Source: Phlebiopsis flavidoalba
Taxonomy: Eukaryota; Basidiomycota; Agaricomycetes; Polyporales; Phanerochaetaceae
Assembly (NCBI GenBank): GCA_035772785.1
Contig: JAOCPU010000061.1
Location: 62,001-126,000, forward strand
Direction of reading: 5' to 3'
Length of the DNA: 64,000 nucleotides
Position 1 is the stretch's first letter. The number at the start of each line of letters is the position of its first letter. A program made the translations under genes and the position numbers. The notes beneath the pieces are model-generated. The model was not told the DNA's origin, made no database searches, and saw nothing but the letters and a program-made list of their open reading frames with translations. Below, in pieces: positions 23,113 through 35,931 of this stretch.

Positions 23113-25190
23113 GTGGAAGTTACCCACCATCCTGAGACACCTCGAGCCGAAATTCCTGGGACACCAGAGACCGACTCTGGCCAGGAGGCTTATCATTTCC
23201 CTCATCCTTTTGACATTGAGTCGCCCCCTATTATCGTGATCCCCTCCGAGGACCTTTCGTTTGCCAAGGAATTCGTCTCAAACGCGCTCAGACTCCTAAA
23301 CAGTCTTGGCCACATGCGTCGGGGAGCACACAGTCCAAGTCGGGAGGTGGAAATCGTGAAAGCTCATCGCGTTACGCTTTGCCGTGCCGTCATAATATTG
23401 ACCAGACAAGCGCAAACTCACGGAGACTTTCTGCGACTGGTCACGGAGAGAGAAGATACAGACGCGCTCGTAATCGGGGCCCAAAGATATTTGATTTGCA
23501 CGGTTGAGAAGATGGGGATTCATGCTCACACTCCAAGCTCCATCCCCCTCCACCCCAACGTATCCACCGGGGGATGTTTACCATACCGGACGAACAAGCC
23601 GATATCCTCTACTCGAGTGCAGACGACCTCCTTCGCGACCGATCTCAATTACGTGCTAGGGACGGGGAGTACCAACTGGATCGCCCAGGTCTCAAAACGT
23701 TGTTTACAGAGCTACGTCGATGAGGCTTGCGACTTTGGGCATATCTATGGCACTTTGCGCGCGTGGTGGGTGCAGGGGTAACTTCAAGGCTTATCGCTGC
23801 GCTTCTACGAGAACGAAAGGTGGAGACAGAGAATGGACTACTCCGCAAAAATGCCTTTGACGGCGACCTGCATCACTAATCCTCACCTTCCACCCCGTCG
23901 CGTCTGGGATCTTTTCAGTAACAGAGTCATCCCCTTCCACTCTCTGCATGTGGAGTCACCCTCGATCATTCCTCCCAATGTGTGGGCGGTATCACAATAG
24001 CTGGAAGCCGCCGCACGAACGTTCGTCTAGTTTTGACACGGATCAATAATGGGGCATGGCGCGTACCGCTCCCGAAGGACACACGAGCTTCACACAACTT
24101 CGAATCGGAGCTCCTCAACATGGGCGCGGAGTACGTCTTTCTTGACGTGCTTTGCTTGCGTCAGGAGGACTCTTCCCAGTCGAAGAAGGAATTTCGCAGA
24201 AAGAAAGAGTGGAGGTTGGACGTTCCGACAATCTAGGCTATGTTTACCGAGCTCCCCGAATCACCGATCATCTACTTCAACGGGCTCCGGCTCAGGGCGA
24301 GGAAGCTTAGATTACAACCTGAAGGAAAATTTCCCCATCACCATTGGTTCCGACGCGCTTGGACGTTGCAGGAGGCCACAGACTATTGGCTTCCCGGTGG
24401 ACTCACTCACTCAAGTCTTCACACTTATCACGACACGACTGTACGCTGGGATCTGCGAACCAAGTTTTCATCGACTCTACGCAAAATCCTGAAAGCCAGG
24501 CGCGATAGTACCGATGAAACGGCGTTATTTGCACTACTGAAAGCGATACAGGGGCGCAAATACGCCAATCCAGTCGACGCCGTCGCGGGCCTGGCATACC
24601 CTCTTAATGCAAGACTTTGCCCATATACAATGCCGACTCCCGAGACACGGAAGGCGCGTGGGAAGCTCTAATTCAGTCCATGCACACGCCCCCACCAGCG
24701 ACTTCTACTCCTTGTATGCTGGGGTCGTGCGGGCGATGCGCGAAGGGACAAAGGCAATCCTGATATGGAGCTCGGACTATACACTTGGCTGGCCTACGTG
24801 GAAAGAACTTCAGAGCCACAAGGAAAAGCTGAGCAAACTTGACCTTCCGCTCAAGAGACCCATCCTACACGATGTTCAGTGCAGACGAAGGCCTGCTGGT
24901 ACCTTCCTGACGCGGGCCATCAGGAAGACTCTGACGCCTACTTCCATTACGCGTACGTTGTGAAAGGCTGCACGATCAAGTTTTTCCTGCGCTCAGATGG
25001 AGCCGAATCACTCGGTTTCTCAACTCGAAGTGAATCCGGTGATGAAGACTACGCCTCAGAGAGCACCCTGAAGTACTCCCCATCCAGCGCAGCCTCTTCG
25101 GAGCCAGCTAGAACCCAGTCCGTCGCCATAGAAGTGTGGGGAAAGCGCAGTCGGGAGGCATACACACGTTCAATGTACAGAGCTTCGTGA
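23113..25190 (+). pseudogene. HET-domain (heterokaryon incompatibility) protein relic, copy 2
   Basis: Plus-strand paralogue of the relic at 1-2181. A 220-residue open N-terminal part runs to 23781 (SFAKEFVSNALRLLN, ending ACDFGHIYGTLRAWW). Then, in changing frames: PPRRVWDLFSNRVIPF (near 23900), a broken NVWAVSQ-stop (near 23990), LNMGAEYVFLDVLCLRQED (24113-24170), the core HET block, WRLDVPTI followed by a stop at 24234, FRRAWTLQEATDYWLPGG (24347-24400), NPVDAVAGLAYPL (near 24575), IWSSDYTLGWPTWKEL (24762-24810) and SDAYFHYAYVVKG (24935-24970). At least five frame changes or stops. HET proteins mediate fungal nonself recognition; this copy cannot encode one as written. The N-terminal part is better preserved than in copy 1, and the copies differ enough to be an old duplication. 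Confidence 0.78.
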
Positions 25191-26333
25191 AGCCGTCTCA
25201 ACCTGGGGATATTTACGCAGACATGAGGACAGGGAAAACTCAAATTCTTGGTAGTCCAGGTCAGCGCGACGTCCCTGATAGGGCACCAGTCGCTGAACGC
25301 GGATGCGGACAATAGACGGGAGCGCTCTTGCGTGCTGGTTGGAGTCTATGGTTGTAGATACTGGATTGTGGGGATTGTAACAGGCACGCGCAGCATCCAC
25401 AATCACGAGAAGGTCCCACTGCTGGCAAAGGTCGCCGTAATCACTCTAGAGAACGATAGCGACGGGCTGGACCCCATACAAGCGGAATCTGGGCCATGTT
25501 GATATTGTTGCGTACTGCTAATTTATCTAAAGTCGTAGTCGGTCTGTTCTGTCTTGGTTCTGTCCCTTCGGCTCCTTTCATGCATTTTGTGCGATGCGCA
25601 GGCCATCTTAGTGTCTGATGCAGTAACAATCATACAGATTTCGTATTGAATGAGGTAGGATATCGTAACCATGGGATCAGTGTCGTAATAGCAGCTGGCT
25701 AATTATAAGGGCTAGAGCTCAGCGACCAAATTGACAGATAAGCATGTCCAATCGTGTGGCATTTGACCCGGCTAGGACAGAAGAAGTGCAATCAATTCAG
25801 ACTTACTGATCACTTGAAAGCCAACTCTCAGCGGTCTGCCTCGTACCCAGAACTCTGATCACCCTTTCGGAGGCTATCGCATCTTCGTTGAGCTCCGTGT
25901 GGTCTCTCATTACTTCAGCGTAATCATCTCCCACTGGAAGCACATCTATAGCACCACCCCATATCCACCTGTGAACTGATAAGGTAACGATGATGAGTAA
26001 ACGGCGGTACTAAGTCAGTCATTTCTCTCCGGACGGCTTTATGCCCGGCCATACGAAATATCGACAATTAAAGCCTTAGCCACAGTTTTTTCGTGCTCGT
26101 ATCAAGACGCGAGGTACAGCTATTAAGGAGCCGCGTGACGGCGCGTTACACACCAAGTAGAAATCTCGGACTGGGTTCCTTTTTGGAATGTGCTTTTGCA
26201 GTGCACATGGCGCTCAAACCCTGAGCACCCCTACGGCTCACTGTTTACAGCAGTGGAAGGCCTCGGTAGCGTCTGAAATTTGGCTCCCCACCAACGTATT
26301 CTAGACAGCGATGCATCTAAGTATCGTAGCCAC
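25191..26333. other. unassigned stretch
   Basis: 25240-25500 has an open plus frame that may be a trailing part of the HET relic. Beyond 25500 the sequence turns AT-rich and I see nothing until the stop codon of the next minus-strand gene at 26334. Confidence 0.25.
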
Positions 26334-28380
26334 TCATCGAACAAGAAGGCTAGTGATCGGACATACAGGGTTATGTGGGTTCGGGTTCATGCCCCTCGTT
26401 AGGGTCAGGAGATGCTTGCAGCGTCTGTAAGGCTTTAGTGAGGCGGAGCGAAATAACTTGGCCTTTGTATTGTTGCTGGCTAATGTATCACGAGCATTGA
26501 AAACTGCTAGAAGAGAGTTCAGAATGACTATGAGTCACGTGTATTGAGATTCAACGAAATGAAACGAGCGAAACAAGATATGGACGCACGCTTCGGAAGC
26601 ACCATGGCAAATGCAATGAAGATGAAATTATGCTAGGCATTAGGAATTAACTGCATCACAAATCGGTAAGAAGGATGAGTCCAAGGCGGATAGAGCTTAA
26701 TCCTAGGTCTGACCGTAATGATCGATACGATTTGCGACAGAGCTGGAGCCTCAATGCGTTTTCCGTTTAGCAGCGTCACTTAATCGATGTCACGACCATT
26801 ACATACCTAGTCAGCGCACAAGTGTTTATACTGTATATCATTAGCGTACGTATCAATGACTCGGTTCTGTCAATCAGAAGTTAAGAGACCAACAGCAACC
26901 AATCAGGCAAATTTTCGCGTACTTTCTGAAGCCGATAGGACCCCCTTGAACGGAAGCGAGACACATACGCGAGACAGACAGATAGCAACAGTCTGCAAAT
27001 TCTCTTGAGCACTAAAACTGGCGTACCATAGCCCACTCCCCTGCGTGGTTAGCATTTGAAGGAGCCAATCACCGGATGATATATTAGTACTATGCGGGGT
27101 GTAATGGATTAACTAACATGGCATATTCCGGAAATTGGTAGCTGAATAGAAAATATATATGCAAGCATGTCAGATCTAATTTCAAAAAGAGTGACGCACA
27201 AGAGCACTGTCGCATAGCTTAGGGCGGGGCATTAGACAATGACATATCGTGTAAGATCTACGGTACTTTGACCCCGGATCGATCCCACTTCCAACGATGC
27301 ATTATCAGCAGCGTTTGTAGAATAGCACTCGGCACGATTACTGGGATGGGCTTACTAAATCCAATAATTGTAAGGCGGAATCTGCTCAAAGATGATGTCT
27401 CAGGACAAGGTGATGAAGGACCGAGTGAATGCAGAACGCCACGATAAGAGGAGCGGCGCCAAATCTTCCCACTGACTTCTTGAATGAGCACCAATGCCAG
27501 ACTCGTGTCTCCATTCAATACTCACGTCTCCGAATTCGATCAGCAAAACAGCCTGCAAAGGGCAAGAATCAGACTGTCCTGGTGTACGGAGCTATGCCAT
27601 TAAAGCGATTCTTAGGTAGGAACTATTTAGCCAGCGTGACAGCGATCTCGTCGTTTATTATCCTGTCGGTATATGGTCAGTATGTTTGTGAGATTTTAAG
27701 AAACGCCGTATTGCCCAAGCAACAAGCCTACACCAAGAATGACAAATAGCAGAAAAGCTCCTAAAACTCATGAGCTATATCAAATGCTCGCAGTCTAGGG
27801 TGACTCACCATGGAACCACAGTGACAGAGCAAATGGGTTCAAGTAAATTCGTCACCCCATAGTAGTAGACACCGTGTGTGGTGAACACAGCTGTACGGCG
27901 TACCAGAGTCCTGTTACAGGGCCTGAAGTCTGATCCTGACGAAATGGTACCGAAGAGGAACGCAGTGCTCACCAGAGAAGAAGGATCTTGGCAAAACGAT
28001 TTAGCAAACTGACGACGGATACAAATTCTGTAATATCATTACCAAATATCTGATATAAGGGAGGTCAAATGTTGCCGCGTTGACTATGGTGATAGACAGA
28101 TAGCTTGAACTGCGTGTCGTGATTCCGAATAGCCTATTGAAGCGTGAGCGTCTCTCGTTAAAGAGATGCTCTCGGTGAAGGAAAGGGAATGACTTACATG
28201 GAGGCCAGGAAGCGTTTGCTTCATCACACTTAATGCCATGTGTATGACAAAACGTGAGTAGTGAAAATGGCTTACCAATTAACAACGCGCCTAGCGTACT
28301 GGTGACACTGAATACAAAGTCCGTGTAGGTAATGGTAGCTGAAGCATTCTCGAAGAAGGTAGAGCTCTTGCAGAACCATG
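26334..28380 (-). CDS. DUF6534-type multi-pass membrane protein B
   Basis: DUF6534 proteins are basidiomycete membrane proteins of unknown function, about 330 residues with around seven helices and many short introns. Seen: N-terminal FVFSVTSTLGALLIG followed by a GTAAGC donor (near 28270); LFGITT after an acceptor at about 28142; and a last exon 26334-26527 that starts after CATAG with VILNSLLAVFNARDTLASNN, the family's conserved C-terminal motif, and ends with TGA at 26334. Middle exons are not confidently placed. The exons are too short to appear as long open frames. A frame change around the VQ of the first helix block (near 28120) is likely. Start codon uncertain. Family call is good; intactness unknown. 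Confidence 0.55.
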
Positions 28381-28624
28381 GATGGCTTCAGTTCAGACTG
28401 AGGTGATATTTATACGGCTGTGTGGAGCGCAGCTGCCCATCGACGCTGGTGCGTTGACGTGAAACCGACAGATAGCCGATGAAACGGCTGGTTACGCATC
28501 TCTTACACCCGCGATCGTAGCTGCATGGCTGCACGAGTCAGTGGGTCGAAATATGGGGTCGAAAATCACCAGCTTCAGCAGTAACAGTTGAAGGCAGTAG
28601 ACGGAGCTGCAGACACTCGTACAA

Positions 28625-30640
28625 TTAAGCAATATTCAGGACTGAGTCAGACGGTCCAGATTTAGCCGTCTCCAACGAGTCGGATCGACACCTCTCCCTT
28701 GACATGAAAGCCTGAGCAGAGGGTAAAAGTACCGTTTAGCAGGAGTTCTATCCACTATTACAAAATAAGCCGACAGATCTACTCACTTGCTGGCCGCCTC
28801 TTGATATAGGCGCGGAGGTATTGGAAGCACGATTCGTCATTTTCGAGAGATGAATAGACACGACTTCCGCTCTGTTTTTCTCTCGGAGAAACTGTCTTGA
28901 GTTGAGAAGAGAGAGCATGGAGTTGAGCATGACTATGCACATCATTATGCAAGTTAGGTCGATCTTTAATAAAACTGGCTAAATCTCACATTTAGGCAAC
29001 AAAATGGTTGAGCAGAACGTGATAAAAGAAGTGGGAATAGCTGCGAACTGCCAAAATCATTGATGAAATGACCGACGTAGCTGAAGCATGCTACATACCG
29101 TGACGATCACAGTAAGGGATGTGGCACTGTAAAATGTTCTCGTTAGTGAGGTCAGGTCTGTAAAGATAAAAACGAAGGATTACCTGGTAATTGCTCCAGT
29201 ATTGACGCAATAAAGTATGAGAAAATGAACCACGTTTTTTGTTCTGAAGATATCAGTGCTTGTATCCTGTGAGATATATGTGGCAGACTGACCTCCGAAA
29301 GCTTGTCCGATAATTGGACAGCAAAAATCCCAAAGTAATGGCAACCAAGAAATCGATAATGGCTCTCGAGCCAAAACATGCATACCACAGCCACTAAAAT
29401 AGGTCGCATGACTGAATGTCCCTGCATTTGATGAGCATAACACAATATCCAACGTACCGAATATTTCTGGTGAAATGCGAGGTATGTAGGCACAATTTGC
29501 CTGTGCGTGGTCGTTAAAAAGCGTTAAAAGTGACGGTATCAGATTTGACTCACGACAAGATTGTGATGGCTGAATTAGTGCGTTCTACGTATCAGACTCG
29601 TCTGGCCAATGTCGGCTTGGGTTCACGACGTACCGAATGACATAGCAAATGCGCCTACGGGGTAACATTAGCTTTTGCTTTAGCATTGATGTAGATCATC
29701 ATTCACAAGTGTTTAGTGTAATGACTGTTGCCTTTCGAGAAATATTGTATTAAGCTGCAGCTGGCAATGTTAATCATCAGAATTGCTTACCACAAACCCC
29801 GTCATTCTCCATGATCGATTACTGACTACTAGATTGTGAATAATTCGCGCATCGGTCTGCCGTGGAAATTTACTCACGTCGCCATATACGAGTGGTCATT
29901 ATGCTGTGGGCTCGTGTCGTAAGTCTTAAGCATACTTGCAGACAAGGAAGGCATGGGACTCAGACCATGTCATCAGCGCGGTGCTGAGAGACTGCAAAGA
30001 TTACGAGGTCAGCTCAGACACGTTCGATGATGCTATGAATGCATACCCCGACAATCATATCTACCTAGTATGATGACAAGACAGAAAGACCGTTGTGAGC
30101 CGCGGCGAAATGTGCTTGAGTATTCTATGTATACATACCGACAGAGACCTGGATATGATGGCGATAAGTCTCAGGCCAGAGAATGAGCATAGAGTTATCA
30201 CCATGTCGGTTGTAGCATCTCCAAAGGATTCAAGTAGAACGTCACGCCGTAGAGATACACCGCATGAGAAAAAAAAGCGGCGTGTAGCATGTCAAGAATC
30301 CTGATAAATGCGTGAGGTCATGTTGATGCATAAGATGGACGGGATGTATAGTGCAAACAAGGCTACTCACCACAGAAAGAATATCTGGAGAACAGTCAGT
30401 CCGAAACCATGTGGGATATGTGAGTCAAGAAAACTTACAATGCCTCTGAACAATCGGGAATCCCTTTCAGAGTCTGGATCTTGGTAATAGATGTACGTTT
30501 GTATGCTTGTGATCCGGGTCGGAGAATCTGGATGAACGGTCAACACTCACGGCTACAGCCTTCCCCAGATGGGATCTACTCGAGAGGCGTAGCTATTCTA
30601 TGCGGCATAATATTCATCAGTATGGTTTGTGGGATACCCA
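28625..30640 (-). CDS. DUF6534-type multi-pass membrane protein A
   Basis: The best-resolved member of the array. In order on the minus strand: TSIQTYIYYQDPDSERDSR (30440-30510) before a GTAAGT donor; IFFLW exon; ILDMLHAAF then, after a frame change in a run of seven T, SHAVYLYGVTFYLNPLEML (30220-30290); an exon beginning SLSTALM (near 29990); DTSTDIFRTKNVVHFLILY then CVNTGAIT (29185-29265), the family's conserved block; VMLNSMLSLLNSRQFLRE (28787-28932) and a last exon ending ETAKSG...LNIA with TAA at 28625. The intron before VMLNS matches gene B. Introns have TGCTAAAC-type branch points. Function unknown; predicted integral membrane protein. The single T-run frame change is the only clear defect seen. 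Confidence 0.6.
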
Positions 30641-32714
30641 CGAGTGAAGTGATTGTAATCGATGAGACACGCTTACGCCTTGACACGGCCGTATATATGC
30701 ATCGCCGCCAGGGCATTTGGTGGCAAAAAGCTGATCTACCAGTAGTGCTGGGGCATCGAATGGTGAGACGTGTGATGAGGCTGAAGAAGTGGATATAGCA
30801 TCACAAGTCCAGCTCAGGTCATGAAGCTAGTCCCGTCAGATCGAGCTCGACACTTGTGGAGTTTGTTCGCCGTGAATCTCACGCCACAGTAAGTGTGAAT
30901 GTGAACACAGCGGGGCGTGAACGTGTGGGCGTTTCGCCCTCGGACCTTCATACGGGAATGGCCGTAGCATCGCGTATAGCAAGGCCATCACTTCGATGCA
31001 ACAGAACAGTCGCCTAGCATGATTTATCAGTTCCTGTACATGCCGCGCACGTTTTCATTCATAATTGGGGGTGCACTCACTAAACAGAGAAGGTTGGGGC
31101 AGCCACCAACGTGGCTGATGACTAGAATATTATGGTAGCAAGCATCCCGAAAGAGAGTCATGTTTCGGCGCCTGACCGCAGGTTACGAGCGGTGTCTAAA
31201 ATCTGAGAAGCAAAAGTTTAAAAGAACTTTATAGGGGCAATCCAAATCGTATGGCAGCCACGATCGTCCGCACAATGATGCGGCGGTGTATGGTATCGTA
31301 TGGAGAAGATAACGTTACACATATGAACAGAAAACTCGGCAATCGTCGATTGACGGAGCTGGTACGCCTGTTGTGAGCTCACACTGGGTGATACCCCTAG
31401 TACTAGTCTGATCCTTGCGACCCAGTCGCAATCTTGCAGGGCCTTCTAGCGGGTACCTCCGATGTACTTAAAACAGCCTATAAAGAAATGCAGCCTGAAA
31501 GAACGACGGCCGAAAGAACGGACGAAACAAAGAACTCATTTTCATTTCAAGTTGTTTGCAGGGGGGGGCAAGGAATGACCTCCAAACTAGATAGTTGTAG
31601 TCCACTTCACAGCCACGAGGAAGACGGCATAACAGGCATATAAGTTTTTTTGAACCATATTTTTCCTTCGCAACTACGTGATGTGATTGTTCGTCCATTG
31701 GGCAGGTCAAATCTCATTGCCCAGCACGATTGCCGTCCGAATTTCGCGAGGGACGGGACGGGCCGCATGACCGCGGGTGTACGGAATGCGCAGATAGTCA
31801 CTACGCGCAGCGTGATCGCGGCGGAGTGAAGGCACTGGGCCAAATGCACGTGGTGTATGCTCGAAAAAACGATATACTGAGAAAGTGTTGTCTGCGTCGT
31901 TTATACATTTCCTATACCACGTTTGTTTCCAGCTGGCGTTAGAGTCTTGCGCTCTATGGAACGACGCACCGAAAACAAATTGTATCCCATTCTCCTTTCC
32001 CCGCCCAGACTTAACAGATCCTATCATCAACTGCGGCACGCAGAACATATAAGCTGAGTGGTTCGCCCGACACATCGAACGTTACACGTCGTCCGAGTCC
32101 AGACCGGCCTATTTCCAGCTGATCCTACAGCAGCCGGACTCACGAGGTGACGGGGGTGTCTCGTGGGCATAGTGGGTATATGCAGATAAGAGGCTAGCGC
32201 GTTATGTATGCCTTGTTAACATTGCTGATATGGCCTGGTTTTGCCAAAACGAGGACTGGAACAAATGCGCGAGACCAGGATGGTGGTCGCAGTGAAAGCA
32301 TGCGAGCGCTTGAAGGCCACCGGCCCCTCGGGGCGGAACGCCCGGCAGCCCGAGTTCTCTGCCATTTCGCCAAACTCTCGTCCAACGTTGCAAACTGCAT
32401 TCTAAGACGCTCAATCGGTGTATATGTGTGCGAATGTATCATGAATAAGCTGTCGGCCACCTCATAACCAAATCACGTGCAGCAGTAGCGTATGATCTGC
32501 CACTATGAATGTGGGGACTTCCGATGTTATAACCTCATATCGTTACTACCCTAGGCTATGGCAGTCTCTTGATAAACGATACTCTCAAGGGGAGGAAAAG
32601 TTTAGAAGGGTGCGTAACCTCTGGATCGATCCGCCACATATTTCCGAATTCCAATTTATTCCCTTGACAGGGCATACGAAAGTTTTGAAATATGGACTTG
32701 ACATTGGTTGTCCG
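30641..32714. other. unassigned stretch between two DUF6534-type genes
   Basis: No conserved family is visible. The longest open stretch is 31707-32075 (-), 122 codons, unrecognised. An 8-G run sits at about 31560. Confidence 0.3.
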
Positions 32715-34512
32715 TCATGTGTACTTCTCAATTGCATCCCTAACGTTTGAGAGCGCCAAGAGTGAGTTGAGTATCACTGGGCAAAGACAATCAGTCTCAA
32801 AAATATGTCCTCGTCCACTAGAGGGATTGATACGCAAACCCTGGTAGGAGCAACGCAAGACGTCGAGGAAAACAAAGGTATCCGGCATGAAAGCTAGCTG
32901 CGGTTGGGTAACTCAAAGATCAGCACGAACATTTGAGCATGAGCTCGAATAGATGATAGTATACCGTTAAAGCTGACGCAGATAGCCATTGAGCTAGCCG
33001 GACGAAAATGATCAGCTTCCGTCGTTCGTTGAAACTAGCCGAGCTTTGCCACTTTGTTAACACGCATGTGCTAACACTTGTAAACAATCAAAGTTCGTAT
33101 GATTGAGTTGGACCTTACTCTGACGGTTAACGGTCTGGACAAACAAAATCTGAGAGGCTTTGCACACCTGCTTAATCCCGTGCGGCGCCTCCACAGTCCG
33201 ATGGATAGCGTAGTCGCAATGATACAATCTGTCAAGGCCTCGCAGCCGAGTCCAAGATACCATAGCCACTGATATCATTGTGAAGAATCCGCAACTATTT
33301 TAAAAAGGGCCAATATCTCACGCTAAAGTTTTTTTGTATGAAGTTGAACCGTGATGGGTTTCTTGTGCTGTGGTCATTGAGTCATCAATAACCCAAGAAA
33401 CGACAGGAGACATACGCCAGAGCAGACGAAGCTTTATAGAGACGCTATTAGATAATCAGTTTAATGCAATATTGACTAAAATTACCTAAGGCAGAAGCTA
33501 TGAAGTGCGTGTCGTTGAGATATCCTCCTTTAAGAATTGGCTTCTCATACACGCACCTAAGGCGAGATGAGGATAGTGGGATATGGTATCTAAGGGCAGA
33601 TTTAACTGTCCAAAAGTCATAGACGTCAATACGTGAGCTTACCGTGACAAACATGGGCCATAGTACTCCCATTGACTACAAAGGTGGCAAAAATTTAAAT
33701 GTTATTGACGCGTGTGTTTTTAAACATCATCATTCAGGTACTCACACTTGCGAATCTTCCATCCGAACACGCTGAAACAGACTTGAAGAATGATTGAATG
33801 CCATCACCGGAACAATACTCACATAGTGACAGTAAAATGACATAACGCCTTTAGCAAGTCATTCATTCGCGAAACAATTCATAAGGAGTAAATGACGCAT
33901 CAGCCCCGAAGCTACAGCTGGCCTACATGGCCCAATTTAACCTCCCAGCGCCGAATAAATATGGACCAAAAAATCTCACCGCAAATGACCTATCTCATCT
34001 AATAAGCATGAATGAACCTGGAGTGAGCTGTCATGACGCACCATGGGACCTTGGTTAGAATGAGAAGATTGACGAAGCTTTCCACGCAGTATTGGTACAA
34101 TGCATGCATGGTAAGAACGGAATAAGCAAGATTCGCCATCCTACTTGCTGTGTTGTCATGCTACTCTGGTAACCACTTTGCTCGACTTACCACAGGAAGA
34201 ATATCTGAGCTGGCGTGTCAATGTCGACAAAAATCTGGAAAAGAGGATATATATTATGCGGACCATCCCTTTCATAGAACGGCTGTCGCTCGTGCTGCGT
34301 TGCCAGTACACAAAAGTCTGGGCGCAGACGATTCCAAAAAGTCTGTAATCTTCGTAAGTTTGAGACAGTGGTATGTCCACGTATTGACACACATGGCAGT
34401 GATGATTTCCGCTACGGGAAATGTATTGGTAAGCAAGAGAGGATGTATGATATCTATAAAGCGCACCGATATACAGCGAGCCAATCGTGTTGTATACGAA
34501 GCTAGAAGCCAT
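32715..34512 (-). CDS. DUF6534-type multi-pass membrane protein C
   Basis: A clear start ATG at 34512 (MASSFVYNTIGSLYIG) is followed by a short exon reading AEIITAM between GTGCGC...GTAG and GTGTCA...ACAG introns, then LFGIVCAQTFVYWQRSTSDS (near 34330), which is the family's first-helix and VQ/AQ-T block in the expected place. The C-terminus is VILNSLLALSNVRDAIEKY after a CCCAG acceptor, ending with TGA at 32715. Exons for the middle helices are not resolved. Short AT-rich introns explain the lack of long open frames. Third member of a same-strand array; function unknown. Confidence 0.55.
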
Positions 34513-35399
34513 GGTAAATTGTGAGGTGATATGGTGAGGTTAACGTGCATGCATTCAAGAGGGTGCATGCCTATATAGAGTCCATTCCCAAGCAACGCTA
34601 CGACTTACGATCTATCTAACTCCAAGACCAAGCCTTCCGAATAGATCAACTGCATCCGAGTCTTCGTATTCTCGTCGATCAATCTCGTACACTATCAACG
34701 GTAAACTCGCAGATGGAACGCAGATAATCAAGTCCACTCAACAAGCTTCGCGATTTTCCAAGTGACTTGGATATACGGAAAATGAACACAGGTTAGAAGA
34801 CGGATCAACGCGAAGATGTTTAGGACATACTGATTGACGTCGGTATTCGGTGACCAACATACGTTGTAGGTTGATCGAGCCCCACTTGATTGATAGCACT
34901 TGAGCTTATGTACAAGAGTGAAATATACCCTGCAAAAAGACACCGGTCGAAGGATACGGTGAGATGTGCTAGTAAAGAGAGAAACAGGAAATAACACATA
35001 CAAAAATACGACGATCGATAAAGTCCATGTTCTGTTGCACAATTGCGTGTAGGCTTCATGGATATGTATCGACATATATCCACCTTCTCCTTCACAAACC
35101 TCCGAATTTCCCTCTTTCGACTTTTTTCGACTTTCCGGTAGAAGGTCAGTCGCAGCACAGAGTGGCCGCCAGGGAGCGGTGCATTCTGCCTGGTCGTCAC
35201 GACGTCGTTCGCCCGTGATCAGTGAAACTTCGTGAGGTATGATGGTTGAAGCCGTGTTCGCTGTGGATAGCCCACAGGTATCATTTTCCAGGGAAGAAGA
35301 GGACGCGGACTACTTATCCCGGCGCGGGGGACATCTGGAGGTCAGCGTGATATGACGCGAACGTGAGTGTTTCGTGGTAAAAACGTGACAGTTACCCAA
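34513..35399. other. unassigned stretch upstream of gene C
   Basis: A 115-codon hydrophobic minus frame (34728-35075) and an overlapping 126-codon frame are open but match nothing I know. They may be chance or a decayed member of the neighbouring membrane-protein family. Confidence 0.25.
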
Positions 35400-35433
35400 A
35401 CGCGTGATGCATGATGCATGACGCGTGACGCGT
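35400..35433. promoter_or_regulatory. cluster of three ACGCGT (MCB-like) sites
   Basis: ACGCGT occurs at 35400, 35421 and 35428, with TGCATGA repeats between the first two. In fungi ACGCGT is the MluI cell-cycle box bound by MBF-type factors. No convincing target gene starts nearby, so activity is an inference. Confidence 0.35.
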
Positions 35434-35931
35434 CGCGCAGTGGCCAGGCAGTTGTATATGGAGCCGACGCAAGATTTGAGTCCATCTCCGGCCATGCTGT
35501 CAAAATAAACGGGAAAACCTCGTGTAACGCATACAGCGCCACGAGCAAAAAGACCGGCACTAACAATGAATCGCGTTGCGTCGTGTATACTAGTAAGCGT
35601 TGGTACACAATATTTGCACGGATTGATGAATGATACACAGACCCGTTAATGTCCGATTTTGAGGTAGACCGTTACGCCTCTTGTAAATTTACAGGTAGTG
35701 CTCTAGCCCCTTTGACCTGGAGGGCCCGGCCGTCGAACCCATATAGCCCTTCTACCTGAAACATGGTATACCCCACAGCCCGAGTGAAAAGGAGTCGCAA
35801 AAAACGACAGCTCCGCTACCAAGAAAACGGAACAGAGAGAGCAACATACACCCATGCCTTTGAGGATTTAGATGGTATACACCTCCAAACTAGGCAGGTC
35901 AGTGACTTCGGCCAAGATGAATAGCGTAAGA
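35434..35931. other. unassigned stretch downstream of the F-box gene
   Basis: Nothing recognised. It would contain the 3' UTR of the minus-strand F-box gene that ends at 35932. Confidence 0.3.
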
